Positions 7,015 to 14,514 are shown, counted from the first letter of the stretch. The stretch is 16,002 nt of DNA from DASQBT01 sp035635075 (GCA_035635075.1 DASQBT010000024.1:1-16002); one strand, 5' to 3'. The notes: generated by a model not told the origin, from the sequence alone. Translations and numbers: made by a program.

Positions 7015-7563
7015 TCAAAACGCCGGCTTGTCTTCCGCGTTGCGATAGCGTTCCACGCCGGCGAGGATTTCGGCGCGCGCATCATCCGCCCCGCCCCAGC
7101 CTTCCACCTTGACCCATTTGCCGGGCTCCAGATCCTTGTAATGCTCAAAGAAGTGGGCGATTTGCCTGAGGCTTAATTCCGGAAGGTCTTCCGGTTTTTG
7201 CATTTTGCAGTAAAGCCCGCACAACTTGTCGACCGGCACGGCGATCAACTTCGCATCCGCTCCCGCCTCGTCGGTCATTTTGAGCATGCCCAGCGGCCGG
7301 CAGCGCACCACCACGCCGGTCATCAGCGGCACCGGGGTGATGACCAGCACATCCACCGGGTCGCCGTCTTCCGACAGGGTATGCGGGATATACCCATAGT
7401 TGCACGGGTAATGCATGGCCGTGGACATGAAACGATCCACGAACATGGCTCCGGTCTGCTTGTCCACCTCGTACTTGATGGGTTCGCCGTGGGCGGGAAT
7501 TTCGATGATGACGTTAAAGTCATCGGGCAGGTTCTTGCCGGAAGTGACACGGTCAAGGTTCAT
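7015..7563 (-). CDS. ppa: Inorganic pyrophosphatase (family I)
   Basis: This enzyme hydrolyses pyrophosphate to phosphate in the cytoplasm, pulling biosynthetic reactions such as tRNA charging forward. The 182 aa are close to the E. coli 176. The family signature EDGDPVDVLV carries metal-binding Asp66, Asp68 and Asp71. Other active-site residues are Lys30 in EPIKYEVD, Arg44 in FVDRF, Tyr56 in HYPCNYGYIPHT, and acidic residues in MTDEAGADAK (Asp98, Asp103). ATG 7561-7563 gives the expected MNLDRVTSGKNLPDDFNVIIEIP start. A TATAAT box lies 30 nt upstream. The gene is convergent with hslO. Confidence 0.97.
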   Translation of the reverse strand: MNLDRVTSGKNLPDDFNVIIEIPAHGEPIKYEVDKQTGAMFVDRFMSTAMHYPCNYGYIPHTLSEDGDPVDVLVITPVPLMTGVVVRCRPLGMLKMTDEAGADAKLIAVPVDKLCGLYCKMQKPEDLPELSLRQIAHFFEHYKDLEPGKWVKVEGWGGADDARAEILAGVERYRNAEDKPAF

Positions 7564-7592
7564 GAGTATCGGCCGGGAATTTGAAAGTGCGA

Positions 7593-7598
7593 ATTATA
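7593..7598 (-). promoter_or_regulatory. Candidate -10 box for ppa
   Basis: A perfect TATAAT reads on the minus strand at 7598-7593, 29 nt before the ppa start codon. No good -35 hexamer stands 16-18 nt further upstream, so this is only a plausible promoter element. Confidence 0.4.
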
Positions 7599-8019
7599 CA
7601 GGGCGCACAAGAAAGCCGCCCAGAGACGCCGAGCGGTGGCCCGTTACGGCAAATCAATTGAGCCTCACTCAGAGCTCATTCAACGAATACCGGTAGGAAA
7701 CAGGTCGCTTCGATGCGCTAAGGCAGATTGACGGGCCGGTTCAACCACACCCGGTCGGAGGGCGCGCCGAAAATGTCTGATTAACGGCCTGATTGGTCGG
7801 TGATGCGACTCGTCAATTTCTGGCGAATCATTCCTTTTCGGTGTCTTCGCCTGTGACAGTGTAGAGCCGCAAGCAGTCCTTGGCCAAGGCTGGCCTGAGC
7901 TACCGCTGTTTGGCTGCCATTCACAGCATCCAGATTGGCAAAAACCGCCTCTGGCCAACTGACGGCGGACCGAATGATCCAATGAGTCTTTTTTGCATGA
8001 TTCTGTGTAACCGCGGCCT
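7599..8019. other. Gene-free stretch between ppa and the regulator gene
   Basis: About 420 nt lie upstream of ppa and downstream of the minus-strand regulator. I find no convincing gene. A minus-strand frame of 100 codons (7680-7982) has unusual composition, no ribosome-binding site and no recognisable motif. A perfect palindrome CCTTGGCCAAGG lies at 7878-7889. The stretch could be decayed sequence. Confidence 0.5.
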
Positions 8020-9699
8020 TTACTTCAGTTTCGCCTTACGCAGCAGGGCCTTGTACGCCTGCAGTTCCGAATCTGTGCGAAAAGGAATGAGGCGCTCGAT
8101 CTTGTCGAGGGTAAATCCCGGTTTGATCCCCAGTACTTCTATCCCCTGCCATTCAGCGTCCGCCTGTCTGCCCAGCTTGACATAGGTCGCCGCCAGCGCC
8201 AACCGCGACTGAATTCTTTCCGGGTTGTTGTCGATCGCCTCTTTTTGAACAGGCACCGCCTTTTCATATTGTCCAACGAGGAAATAGGCCAGTCCCAGGG
8301 CGCTCCTGTAGGAGTCACCATAGTGTGGGTTCAGTTTCATTCCCGTGCCTACGAGCCCGATCGCCCGCTTGGGGTCGCCTGCGTAAGCGGTCGACAGGGC
8401 GAGTGTCACAAACGCATCGGCATAGTTGGGATCGAGCGCAAGGGCTTGGTTCGCGGCGTGGATCGCGTCCTGGGGGTCGCGGCGATAGAGCTGCACGAAA
8501 CTCAGCGCCCAGTAGGCCTCGGGAAGATCACCATCCAGCTCGACGGCATGGCGCACCAAACGCAATGCCTCATCGGCGCCCCTTTCGGCGTCGGCGCTCC
8601 ACTGAAAGCGCCAATCGTCAATACAGGTCAGCCCCAGCGCGGCATAGGCACGCGCGAAATTCGGGTCAAGCGCAATCGCCCGGCCAAAAAGTTCCTGTGC
8701 TCGTGCGTTGTCATCCGAATCCTGCCTCGCGTAGGCCTCCCGCCCACGCAGAAAGAGGTCGTAGGCCTCCACGCTGCGTGTGTAGCGATGATAGAGACGC
8801 TTTCGCTCGTGGTCCGACAGGCTCACCCCCAATGCGGCGACGATCCGATGGACGATCTCGTCCTGGATTGCAAACAGGTCGCCGATCTGGCGGTCGAAGC
8901 GCCCGGCCCACAGCTGCTGCATGGTTCTCGCGTCCGTCAGCTGAATGTTGACGCGCACGCGGGCGCCCGCTTGTTGCACGCTGCCCTCAATCACGTAACG
9001 CACGCCCAAGTCGTCCGCCACGTCGCTCGCCTTGGTTGGCAGGCCTTTATAAGAGAGCGCCGTATAGGGTGCAATCACCCAAAGGGACTTCAAGTGGGAC
9101 AGGGCGGTCGTGAGGTCGCCCGTGAGACCGTCGCTGAAGTAGTCTTGCGTCGGATCCTTGTTCAGGTTGGCAAACGGCAGCACCACCAGCGAAGGCAGAT
9201 CCGAAACAGGCATCGTTTTCTCTCCCAACCCGGGAAGGTCGTTCCTGCCGGTCCACACCAGCCAAGCGGCGACGAGCACGAGAAGCACCCCGCCGATCGA
9301 TGCCAGCGCCAGCATGCTCCGCCTTGGACGCGCTGGCGAGCGCCTGCCACGAGACTCCGTGCCGGCCGGCGCATTGCCTTCGCTTGTCTGCGCAGCCTCA
9401 TCGCCTACCGGGGCCAGCAGCCGGTAGCCGCGCTTGGGTATGGTCTGGATGTAGACCGGCTTTCTGGAATCGTCGCCAAACGCCTTGCGCAGTTTGATGA
9501 CCGACTGGGTGAGCGAATCGTCGCCGACAATGATGCCGGGCCAGAGCGCGGCCAGGAGCGCTTCGCGGCTTACCACCTCGCCCGGATGCGCGGCGAGGAA
9601 GCTCAACACTTCCATGACCTTGGGTTCCAGGCGGATGACCTCGTCGCCGCGCCTTATCTGATTGAGGCCGGGGTTTACCGACCAGTCGCCCACCCGCAT
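8020..9699 (-). CDS. CadC/ToxR-like membrane-anchored winged-helix regulator with TPR region
   Basis: A one-protein transmembrane transcription regulator of 559 aa. Residues 1-96 form an OmpR/PhoB-type winged helix (RLEPKVMEVLSFLAAHPGEVVSREALLAALW, then SVIKLRKAFGDD and IQTIPKRGYRLLAPV). A basic Pro/Arg linker leads to one transmembrane helix at about 129-148 (MLALASIGGVLLVLVAAWLV). The outer part opens with a TolB-like domain (LVVLPFANLNKDPTQDYFSDGLTGDL, about 171-290). TPR-like helices follow (about 310-540; for example AIALDPNFARAYAALG and ALALDPNYADAFVTLA). Such proteins bind DNA while anchored in the inner membrane. The ribosome-binding site is strong (AGGAGGGG, 9709-9702, 2 nt before ATG). 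Upstream lie 22-bp direct repeats, then a divergent small secreted-protein gene, the natural candidate target. The signal sensed cannot be told. Confidence 0.9.
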   Translation of the reverse strand: MRVGDWSVNPGLNQIRRGDEVIRLEPKVMEVLSFLAAHPGEVVSREALLAALWPGIIVGDDSLTQSVIKLRKAFGDDSRKPVYIQTIPKRGYRLLAPVGDEAAQTSEGNAPAGTESRGRRSPARPRRSMLALASIGGVLLVLVAAWLVWTGRNDLPGLGEKTMPVSDLPSLVVLPFANLNKDPTQDYFSDGLTGDLTTALSHLKSLWVIAPYTALSYKGLPTKASDVADDLGVRYVIEGSVQQAGARVRVNIQLTDARTMQQLWAGRFDRQIGDLFAIQDEIVHRIVAALGVSLSDHERKRLYHRYTRSVEAYDLFLRGREAYARQDSDDNARAQELFGRAIALDPNFARAYAALGLTCIDDWRFQWSADAERGADEALRLVRHAVELDGDLPEAYWALSFVQLYRRDPQDAIHAANQALALDPNYADAFVTLALSTAYAGDPKRAIGLVGTGMKLNPHYGDSYRSALGLAYFLVGQYEKAVPVQKEAIDNNPERIQSRLALAATYVKLGRQADAEWQGIEVLGIKPGFTLDKIERLIPFRTDSELQAYKALLRKAKLK

Positions 9700-9767
9700 T
9701 TCCCCTCCTAAGCCTCTCGCGCGCCCATCTCACACCAGAGGCTGGGGTGTTCTCAAAACAGGCACGT

Positions 9768-9846
9768 CATCGGAAAACCGTAGCCTATCCATCGGGAAAC
9801 TTTAGCCTATCCACCGTGAAACCTTAGCCCATCCATCGGGATTGAA
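9768..9846. promoter_or_regulatory. 22-bp direct-repeat array, likely operator
   Basis: Three consecutive 22-nt units (9768-9789, 9790-9811, 9812-9833) plus a partial fourth (from 9834) follow CAYCGKGAAAC-YTTAGCCYATC with a few mismatches. The first unit has GGAAAACCG in place of GGGAAACTT. A 22-bp period is about two helical turns, so the copies lie on one face of the DNA. That suits tandem binding by OmpR/CadC-type winged-helix proteins. The array starts 69 nt before the regulator's start codon and lies 92-170 nt before the small divergent gene. It could therefore control both. Confidence 0.65.
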
Positions 9847-9892
9847 ACCTGCCAGCTGCCTAGTATGGCTGCAGGGCGGCCAATTAGCGCCC

Positions 9893-9917
9893 GCCGCCTG
9901 GCAATTTTGCCAGCGGC
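9893..9917 (+). promoter_or_regulatory. Hairpin in the leader of the small secreted-protein gene
   Basis: CTGGCA-ATTT-TGCCAG (9898-9913) is a perfect 6-bp stem. It extends by four GC pairs (9893-9896 with 9914-9917) past a single bulged C. It ends 7 nt before the GAGGAG ribosome-binding site of the gene starting at 9938, so it could influence translation or mRNA stability. Confidence 0.35.
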
Positions 9918-9937
9918 CATCCCCGAGGAGCAAGGAA

Positions 9938-10228
9938 ATGAAATACTCGATTATCGCTGTGACTGTGAGCCTGCTGTTCTCCACCGCGTGGGCTGACGAA
10001 GTGGATTGTGAGAAGACACCCTATTACGGAGTCTGTCCGAACTGCGAACCATCGGCGTCGGGAGGCGACGGCACGGCTGCGGATTCCCCAATGACGAACG
10101 CCAAAGCAACTGCCGAAATCGGGCGGCTGGAGTGGGCAAATTTACCAGACCAGGCCTATGTCGGCACGAGCTACTCAGAACACATCGCGTCGCCGGGTCG
10201 CTCTGATTCGACAGGAAGGTCCCGGTGA
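9938..10228 (+). CDS. Small secreted protein with CPNC motif, unknown function
   Basis: A 96-aa protein with a clear Sec signal peptide: MKYSIIAVTVSLLFSTAWA followed by DE, with a signal peptidase I AxA site after residue 19. The mature part is polar and holds Cys24, Cys33 and Cys36 in CEKTPYYGVCPNCEP. The CPNC resembles a metal-binding or redox CxxC, but nothing else identifies a family. ATG 9938 is chosen over the in-frame upstream ATG 9842 because it has GAGGAG at 9925-9930 and starts the signal peptide. The gene is divergent from the membrane-anchored regulator and downstream of the 22-bp repeats, so it is plausibly controlled by it. The Ser/Arg-rich tail looks unstructured. Real expression is likely but unproven. 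Confidence 0.6.
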   Translation: MKYSIIAVTVSLLFSTAWADEVDCEKTPYYGVCPNCEPSASGGDGTAADSPMTNAKATAEIGRLEWANLPDQAYVGTSYSEHIASPGRSDSTGRSR

Positions 10229-10253
10229 TGGATGGAGTTCCCTGATATAGCAC

Positions 10254-10310
10254 TTTTTCGCTCAGCCATTGCCAGCTAAAAGGTCGAAGCTGGCAGTGAT
10301 CGGCGAGAAA
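10254..10310. repeat. Compound palindrome between convergent genes
   Basis: The inner stem pairs CATTGCCAGCT (10267-10277) with AGCTGGCAGTG (10288-10298): 11 pairs including one G-T. The outer stem pairs TTTTTCGC (10254-10261) with GCGAGAAA (10303-10310): 8 pairs including one G-T. Short unpaired spacers of 5 and 4 nt separate the two stems. It stands between two convergent stop codons. It lacks a T-tract outside the stem, so it is not a standard terminator. Confidence 0.5.
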
Positions 10311-10384
10311 ATGGTCTAAAGAAGGGGCGAGTATGTGCGACCGGCCGGTGTTGGCGGAGACTCAAAGTCGCTGGCGTCGGTCAG

Positions 10385-11023
10385 CTATTGAGCATAGAGC
10401 TCGATCTTACCAATTACAGTGAAGTCCGCCCCATTGGGCTGGAGCACGAAAAATTCCCCCATAGCGGCTGGCTCAAAGACTATGTTGGAGATGTTCAGAT
10501 CGTGGGTAATCATCACCAAGTTCGAGGGGTCGTGGTGGTTCAAAATTTCCTGCAACACACGTTCATTATTTAGTTCGGCCTGACTGTCAGAGACTACGCC
10601 GGGTGGCATCAGATATGGAACGGCGGTCGCGCGACCGAACGCAAGCCTGCCGGTGTCCATGCAGCGGCAATAGGGGCTGGCCAAGACCTCCCCAACCGCA
10701 ATGCCGTGAGCGCGGAAGGCTTCTCCCAGACGCTTGGCCTGCTCGACACCGTGGGGGGAAAGGTTTACTTCTGCCGCGCAGTTCCCGGGCGCGAGCCGCC
10801 CTATCCCTTCTCCGATAACGACATGAGTGTGACGCAGCAAGATAACCTTGCCGCCCTCCTTTAGCGCGGCCCAGACTTGCTCGTCGCCAGCCAGTGCGCA
10901 TCCGCTTGAAAACGCCAGCAAAATCCCCAGGCAGAGCCCCGTCAGGTCAGGAAGGCCCAATAGTGAATAGCCAAACGCGTGTCTCGGGGCATTCCCTAAG
11001 TATGTGGGCGTCGATGATGCCAT
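10385..11023 (-). CDS. Exported histidine phosphatase family protein
   Basis: A branch-2-like member of the phosphoglycerate mutase/SixA histidine phosphatase superfamily; the substrate is unknown. From ATG 11023 it is 212 aa. The catalytic RHT motif is ILLRHTHVV (Arg64, His65). SPYCRCMDTGRLAFGR (about 116-131) supplies the second arginine region, and MITHDLNIS contains the second histidine (His174). LAPGNCAAEVNLSPHGVEQAKRLGEAFRAHGI is typical of this subgroup. The N-terminus has a hydrophobic stretch (LTGLCLGILLAFSSGCALAG) that could be cut after ALA45 or, less well, lipidated at Cys42. The start is uncertain: no Shine-Dalgarno is visible and the frame stays open upstream to 11281. The gene is convergent with the small CPNC protein gene. 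Confidence 0.82.
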   Translation of the reverse strand: MASSTPTYLGNAPRHAFGYSLLGLPDLTGLCLGILLAFSSGCALAGDEQVWAALKEGGKVILLRHTHVVIGEGIGRLAPGNCAAEVNLSPHGVEQAKRLGEAFRAHGIAVGEVLASPYCRCMDTGRLAFGRATAVPYLMPPGVVSDSQAELNNERVLQEILNHHDPSNLVMITHDLNISNIVFEPAAMGEFFVLQPNGADFTVIGKIELYAQ

Positions 11024-11622
11024 CGTGATTGTTGATGCAGAATTGGTTCGCCTAGTAGGCGTCCGTCTAACATTCTTAACATATAGCAGAGCCAGCGCTG
11101 AAAGAGATTGGCACACCGGAAAAGGGAGGCCTCTCCGCAAGAATGGAGCGGCGGTCCGCGAACCAAAGACCTGGCCCTTAATCACTGCTTCCAGTCTGCT
11201 TGCGGGAAAGGGCCATGCCCACTGTGACCGAAGACCAGGCATAAGGAACAGTCGACCCGACAGACCGAAGCGGGTCACCATCCATGCGCTTCATAGCGAC
11301 CTAAAGCTGCTATTCCACGCTCCCTTGCGCTGCGTTCCGCATTGAAATAGCCAACCGGCCCGGACAGACGCCCGTTATTTGTTGGAGCCGAGGACAGCGC
11401 TCACTCTCAGGCCCCGCACTACGCCCTGTCGAGGTCGCGCGGAACGTGCACTTCTATCACCGAATCGACATTGAGGCAGGCCTCGACCACTGCACGGGTG
11501 GAGACGCCCTTATCGCGAAGTCGTATCGCATTGCCCCACACGCTGCCACGTCGCTTGTCGCGCTGCGAGGAACCCAAGCTCCCGTAATTACGGCTAAATG
11601 AATCATTACACCGGCATATGGC
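11024..11622. other. Mostly gene-free stretch between phosphatase and decarboxylase genes
   Basis: About 600 nt. From 11024 to 11345 there are open frames on both strands with odd composition (rich in Arg, Pro and Ser), no ribosome-binding sites and no motifs; I do not call them genes. From 11419 to 11577 there is a minus-strand frame with more protein-like composition, listed separately. No terminator with a T-tract follows the decarboxylase stop. Confidence 0.5.
11419..11577 (-). CDS. Possible small ORF downstream of the decarboxylase
   Basis: Minus-strand frame ending at TAG 11419-11421. From TTG 11577 it would encode 52 residues: LGSSQRDKRRGSVWG, then GNAIRLRDKGVSTRAVVEAC and LNVDSVIEVHVPRDLDRA. 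Third codon positions are about 70% G/C, as in the neighbouring genes, and the C-terminal half has an amphipathic helix-strand look. The frame is the same as that of the decarboxylase and is open all the way from its TAG (11623-11625), 67 codons in total. The TTG has only a poorly spaced GGGAG, and there is no ATG. It may be a small gene, the remnant of one, or chance. I do not recognise it. Confidence 0.28.
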   Translation of the reverse strand: MGSSQRDKRRGSVWGNAIRLRDKGVSTRAVVEACLNVDSVIEVHVPRDLDRA

Positions 11623-13863
11623 CTAACTCACGCAATCCACGTGGTACCGGGGTTTGCCATTGGTTTCATCCTTCACCAGGCCGTGGATGTCCGTTTCGAA
11701 GCCGGGAAATTTTTCATTGAACTCCCGGGCAAACTGCAAATACCGCACGATGGTGGCGTTGAACCGTTCGCCGGGAATGAGGAGCGGAATGCCCGGCGGA
11801 TAAGGCGTCAGCAATACGCTGGTGATGCGGCCCTCGAGCTTGTCGATCTCCACCCGCTCGATATCCCGATGCGCCATTCTCGCAAACGCATCGGCCGGCT
11901 TCATGGCCGGTTCCATGTCGGACAAATACATTTCCGTGGTGAGATGGGCGATATCATGGATTTTGTAGATGCCGTGGATGGCATCGCACAATTCCTTCAG
12001 GCCCACCCGCTCATAGCGCGGGAACTTGGCCACGAAGTCCGGAAGCACCCGCCACAGAGGCTGGTTCTTGTCGTAGTCATCCTTGAACTGCTGCAGCTCG
12101 GTCACCATGGTGTTCCAGCGGCCTTTGGTGATGCCGATGGTGAACATGATGAAGAATGAATAGAGCCCGGTCTTCTCCACGATGATGCCGTGCTCGGCCA
12201 GATACTTGGTCACAATCGCCGCCGGAATGCCGGATTCGGCGAAATCTCCGTCCACGTCCAGGCCGGGCGTGATGATGGTCGCCTTGATCGGGTCCAGCAT
12301 GTTGAAGCCTTCAGCCAGATCGCCGAAGCCATGCCACTTCTCGCCGCCACGGATGACCCAGTCCGTTCGCTCGCCGATGCCTTCATCGGCCAGATCGCTC
12401 GGCCCCCAGACCTTGAACCACCACGAGTCTCCATACTCGTCATCCACCTTGCGCATGGCGCGGCGAAAATCCAGCGCCTCACGGATCGACTCCTCCACCA
12501 GGGCAGTCCCGCCCGGCGGTTCCATCATGGCCGCCGCAACATCACAACTGGCAATGATGGCGTACTGCGGGCTGGTGGACATGTGCATGAGAAACGCCTC
12601 ATTGAACACATCCTTGTCCAGTTTGCCGGTCAGAGAATCCTGCACCAGTATTTGCGACGCCTGGGACAGGCCCGCCAGCAGTTTATGGGTGGACTGGGTG
12701 GAAAACACCATGGAATCCCGGCAGCGGGGCCGATCACGGCCGATCGCGTGCATGCCCTGGTAGAAATTGTGAAAGGCGGCGTGGGGCAGCCACGCTTCAT
12801 CAAAATGCAGAGTGTCTATCTTGCCATCCAGCATTTGCTTGATGTCTTCCACGTTGTACACCACACCGTCATAGGTGCTCTGAGTGATGGTCAGGATGCG
12901 CGGCCTGCCCTTGGCTTCCCTGGCAAATGGGTGGGCAGCGATCTTTTTCTCGATGTTTTCCCAGCGAAACGCTTCTTTCGGTATCGGTCCGATGATGCCG
13001 TAATGGTTGCGCGTAGGGGTCAGAAACACCGGAATGGCGCCGGTCATGGTAATGGCATGCAGAATGGATTTGTGGCAGTTGCGATCGACCACCACGACAT
13101 CATCCGGTGCCACCGCGGAATGCCACACGATCTTGTTCGACGTCGACGTGCCGTTGGTTACAAAGAACAAGTGGTCACAGCTGAAGATGCGCGCGGCATT
13201 GCGCTCCGAAGCTGCCACCGGCCCGGTGTGATCCAACAACTGACCGAGTTCATCGACTGCATTGCACACATCGGCGCGCAGCAGATTCTCACCGAAGAAC
13301 TGGTGGAACATCTGGCCCACAGGGCTTTTCAGAAATGCGACGCCCCCCGAATGTCCGGGGCAATGCCAGGAATAGGAGCTGTCGGCGGCGTAGTGAACAA
13401 GTGCGCGGAAGAATGGGGGCGGGAGAGCGTCCAGATAGTTTCTTGCCTCGCGCACCACATAACGGGCGATAAACTCCGGCGTATCCTCGAACATATGGAT
13501 GAAGCCGTGAAGTTCCTTCAGCACATCGTTGGGAAGGTGCCTCGAGGTGCGGGTTTCGCCGTAAAGGAATATCGGGATATCGCTATTGCGAAAACGCAGC
13601 TCTTCCACAAACGCGCGGATGCGCGCCACCGCTTCCTCCGCCGCCTCGGCAGTCTTGAACTCCTCGTCGTCAATGGAAAGAATGAAGGCGGATGCGCGCG
13701 ATTGCTGCTGGGCAAACGATGCGACATCGCCAAAGCTGGTGACTCCCAAGACCTCCATGCTCTCGCTCTCAATGGCGGTGGCGAGTGCCCGGATACCCAG
13801 GCCGCTGGCATTCTCGGAACGAAAATCCTCGTCGATGATGACGATGGGAAAGCGGAAACGCAT
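11623..13863 (-). CDS. PLP-dependent Arg/Lys/Orn decarboxylase
   Basis: Fold type I basic-amino-acid decarboxylase of 746 aa, the family of AdiA, LdcI/CadA and SpeC/SpeF. It removes CO2 from arginine, lysine or ornithine to give agmatine, cadaverine or putrescine. Residues 1 to about 130 form the N-terminal wing (response-regulator-like) domain. The PLP domain follows, with SSYSWHCPGHSGG (about 162-174), FVTNGTSTSNKI, NCHKSILHA, the cofactor-contacting HFDEAWLPHAAF (Asp355) and the Schiff-base lysine Lys394 in STQSTHKLLAGLSQAS. The C-terminal domain ends PGFETDIHGLV. Substrate cannot be assigned by eye; biosynthetic polyamine supply and acid resistance are both possible. AGGAGGG lies 8 nt before ATG. 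The gene lies 49 nt downstream of dcd, with a TATAAT in the gap. Confidence 0.94.
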   Translation of the reverse strand: MRFRFPIVIIDEDFRSENASGLGIRALATAIESESMEVLGVTSFGDVASFAQQQSRASAFILSIDDEEFKTAEAAEEAVARIRAFVEELRFRNSDIPIFLYGETRTSRHLPNDVLKELHGFIHMFEDTPEFIARYVVREARNYLDALPPPFFRALVHYAADSSYSWHCPGHSGGVAFLKSPVGQMFHQFFGENLLRADVCNAVDELGQLLDHTGPVAASERNAARIFSCDHLFFVTNGTSTSNKIVWHSAVAPDDVVVVDRNCHKSILHAITMTGAIPVFLTPTRNHYGIIGPIPKEAFRWENIEKKIAAHPFAREAKGRPRILTITQSTYDGVVYNVEDIKQMLDGKIDTLHFDEAWLPHAAFHNFYQGMHAIGRDRPRCRDSMVFSTQSTHKLLAGLSQASQILVQDSLTGKLDKDVFNEAFLMHMSTSPQYAIIASCDVAAAMMEPPGGTALVEESIREALDFRRAMRKVDDEYGDSWWFKVWGPSDLADEGIGERTDWVIRGGEKWHGFGDLAEGFNMLDPIKATIITPGLDVDGDFAESGIPAAIVTKYLAEHGIIVEKTGLYSFFIMFTIGITKGRWNTMVTELQQFKDDYDKNQPLWRVLPDFVAKFPRYERVGLKELCDAIHGIYKIHDIAHLTTEMYLSDMEPAMKPADAFARMAHRDIERVEIDKLEGRITSVLLTPYPPGIPLLIPGERFNATIVRYLQFAREFNEKFPGFETDIHGLVKDETNGKPRYHVDCVS

Positions 13864-13900
13864 GGCCTGTCCCTCCTGGGGAGCCGACTACAAAGCAGGC

Positions 13901-13906
13901 ATTATA
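13901..13906 (-). promoter_or_regulatory. Candidate -10 box for the decarboxylase gene
   Basis: A perfect TATAAT reads on the minus strand at 13906-13901, inside the 49-nt gap after dcd and 37 nt before the decarboxylase start. The -35 would lie in the end of dcd and is not clear. It suggests the decarboxylase need not depend on dcd transcription. Confidence 0.4.
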
Positions 13907-13912
13907 GGGTGA

Positions 13913-14479
13913 TCAAATCCGCGGCAGTGTGACACCATGCTGGCCCTGATACTTGCCGCCGCGGTCCTTATAGGAGGTTTCACACGCTTCGTCAGATTCA
14001 AAGAAGATCACTTGGGCTACACCTTCGTTGGCGTAAATCTTGGCAGGCAGCGGTGTGGTGTTGGAAAACTCCAGGGTCACATAGCCCTCCCATTCGGGTT
14101 CGAACGGAGTGACATTGACGATGATCCCGCAGCGGGCGTAGGTGGACTTCCCCAAACAGATGGTCAGCACATTCCTCGGTATGCGGAAGTATTCGACGGT
14201 TCGCGCCAGGGCAAAGGAATTGGGCGGGATCAAGCAGGAATCGCCGTGCATTTCGACGAACGAGTCGGGATCAAAGTGCTTGGGATCGACGATGGTGGAA
14301 TTGATATTGGTGAAGACCTTGAATTCACCCGCACAGCGAATGTCATAGCCGTAACTGGAAGTGCCATAAGAGACGATCTTCTGTCCATCCAGTTCACGGA
14401 TCAGGCTGGCCTCAAAAGGCTCGATCATGCCGTGGCTCTCTGCCATGTGGCGTATCCATCTGTCAGGCTTGATGCTCAT
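13913..14479 (-). CDS. dcd: dCTP deaminase
   Basis: Dcd deaminates dCTP to dUTP, the first step of the proteobacterial route to dTMP, as a homotrimer in the cytoplasm. The 188 aa equal the usual length. Visible motifs are MSIKPDRWIRHMA at the N-terminus, SYGTSSYGYDIRCAGEFKVF, the active-site stretch LGKSTYARCGI (Ser112, Arg116), and VTPFEPEWEGYVTLEFSN with the catalytic glutamate Glu137 (E. coli E138). YQGQHGVTLPRI closes the protein, as in homologues. It follows apbC on the same strand, but an intrinsic terminator and a candidate -10 box lie between them, so it probably has its own promoter. Confidence 0.97.
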   Translation of the reverse strand: MSIKPDRWIRHMAESHGMIEPFEASLIRELDGQKIVSYGTSSYGYDIRCAGEFKVFTNINSTIVDPKHFDPDSFVEMHGDSCLIPPNSFALARTVEYFRIPRNVLTICLGKSTYARCGIIVNVTPFEPEWEGYVTLEFSNTTPLPAKIYANEGVAQVIFFESDEACETSYKDRGGKYQGQHGVTLPRI

Positions 14480-14514
14480 TCTGCGCGGTCTAAGGGCGAA
14501 TCAAGAGTGAGTGG

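Noticed and set aside
7680..7982. 100-codon minus-strand frame in the ppa-regulator gap
   Set aside because: Its composition (many Arg, Pro, Ser and Cys) and lack of ribosome-binding site or motif suggest non-coding or decayed sequence.
8245..9711. 488-codon open frame on the plus strand opposite the regulator gene
   Set aside because: The minus-strand protein has winged-helix, membrane and TPR features and a strong ribosome-binding site; the plus-strand frame is Arg/His-rich without motifs.
11004..11345. 113-codon plus-strand frame after the phosphatase gene
   Set aside because: It starts antisense to the phosphatase N-terminus, and the rest looks like random translation of GC-rich DNA.
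11373..11630. GTTATTT and GCCTAAC boxes resembling integron attC ends
   Set aside because: They are in the wrong order for attC, 250 nt apart, with no palindromic body and no integrase.
12190..13932. 580-codon open frame on the plus strand opposite the decarboxylase gene
   Set aside because: It lies antisense to a gene with full catalytic motifs and has no ribosome-binding site or recognisable domain.
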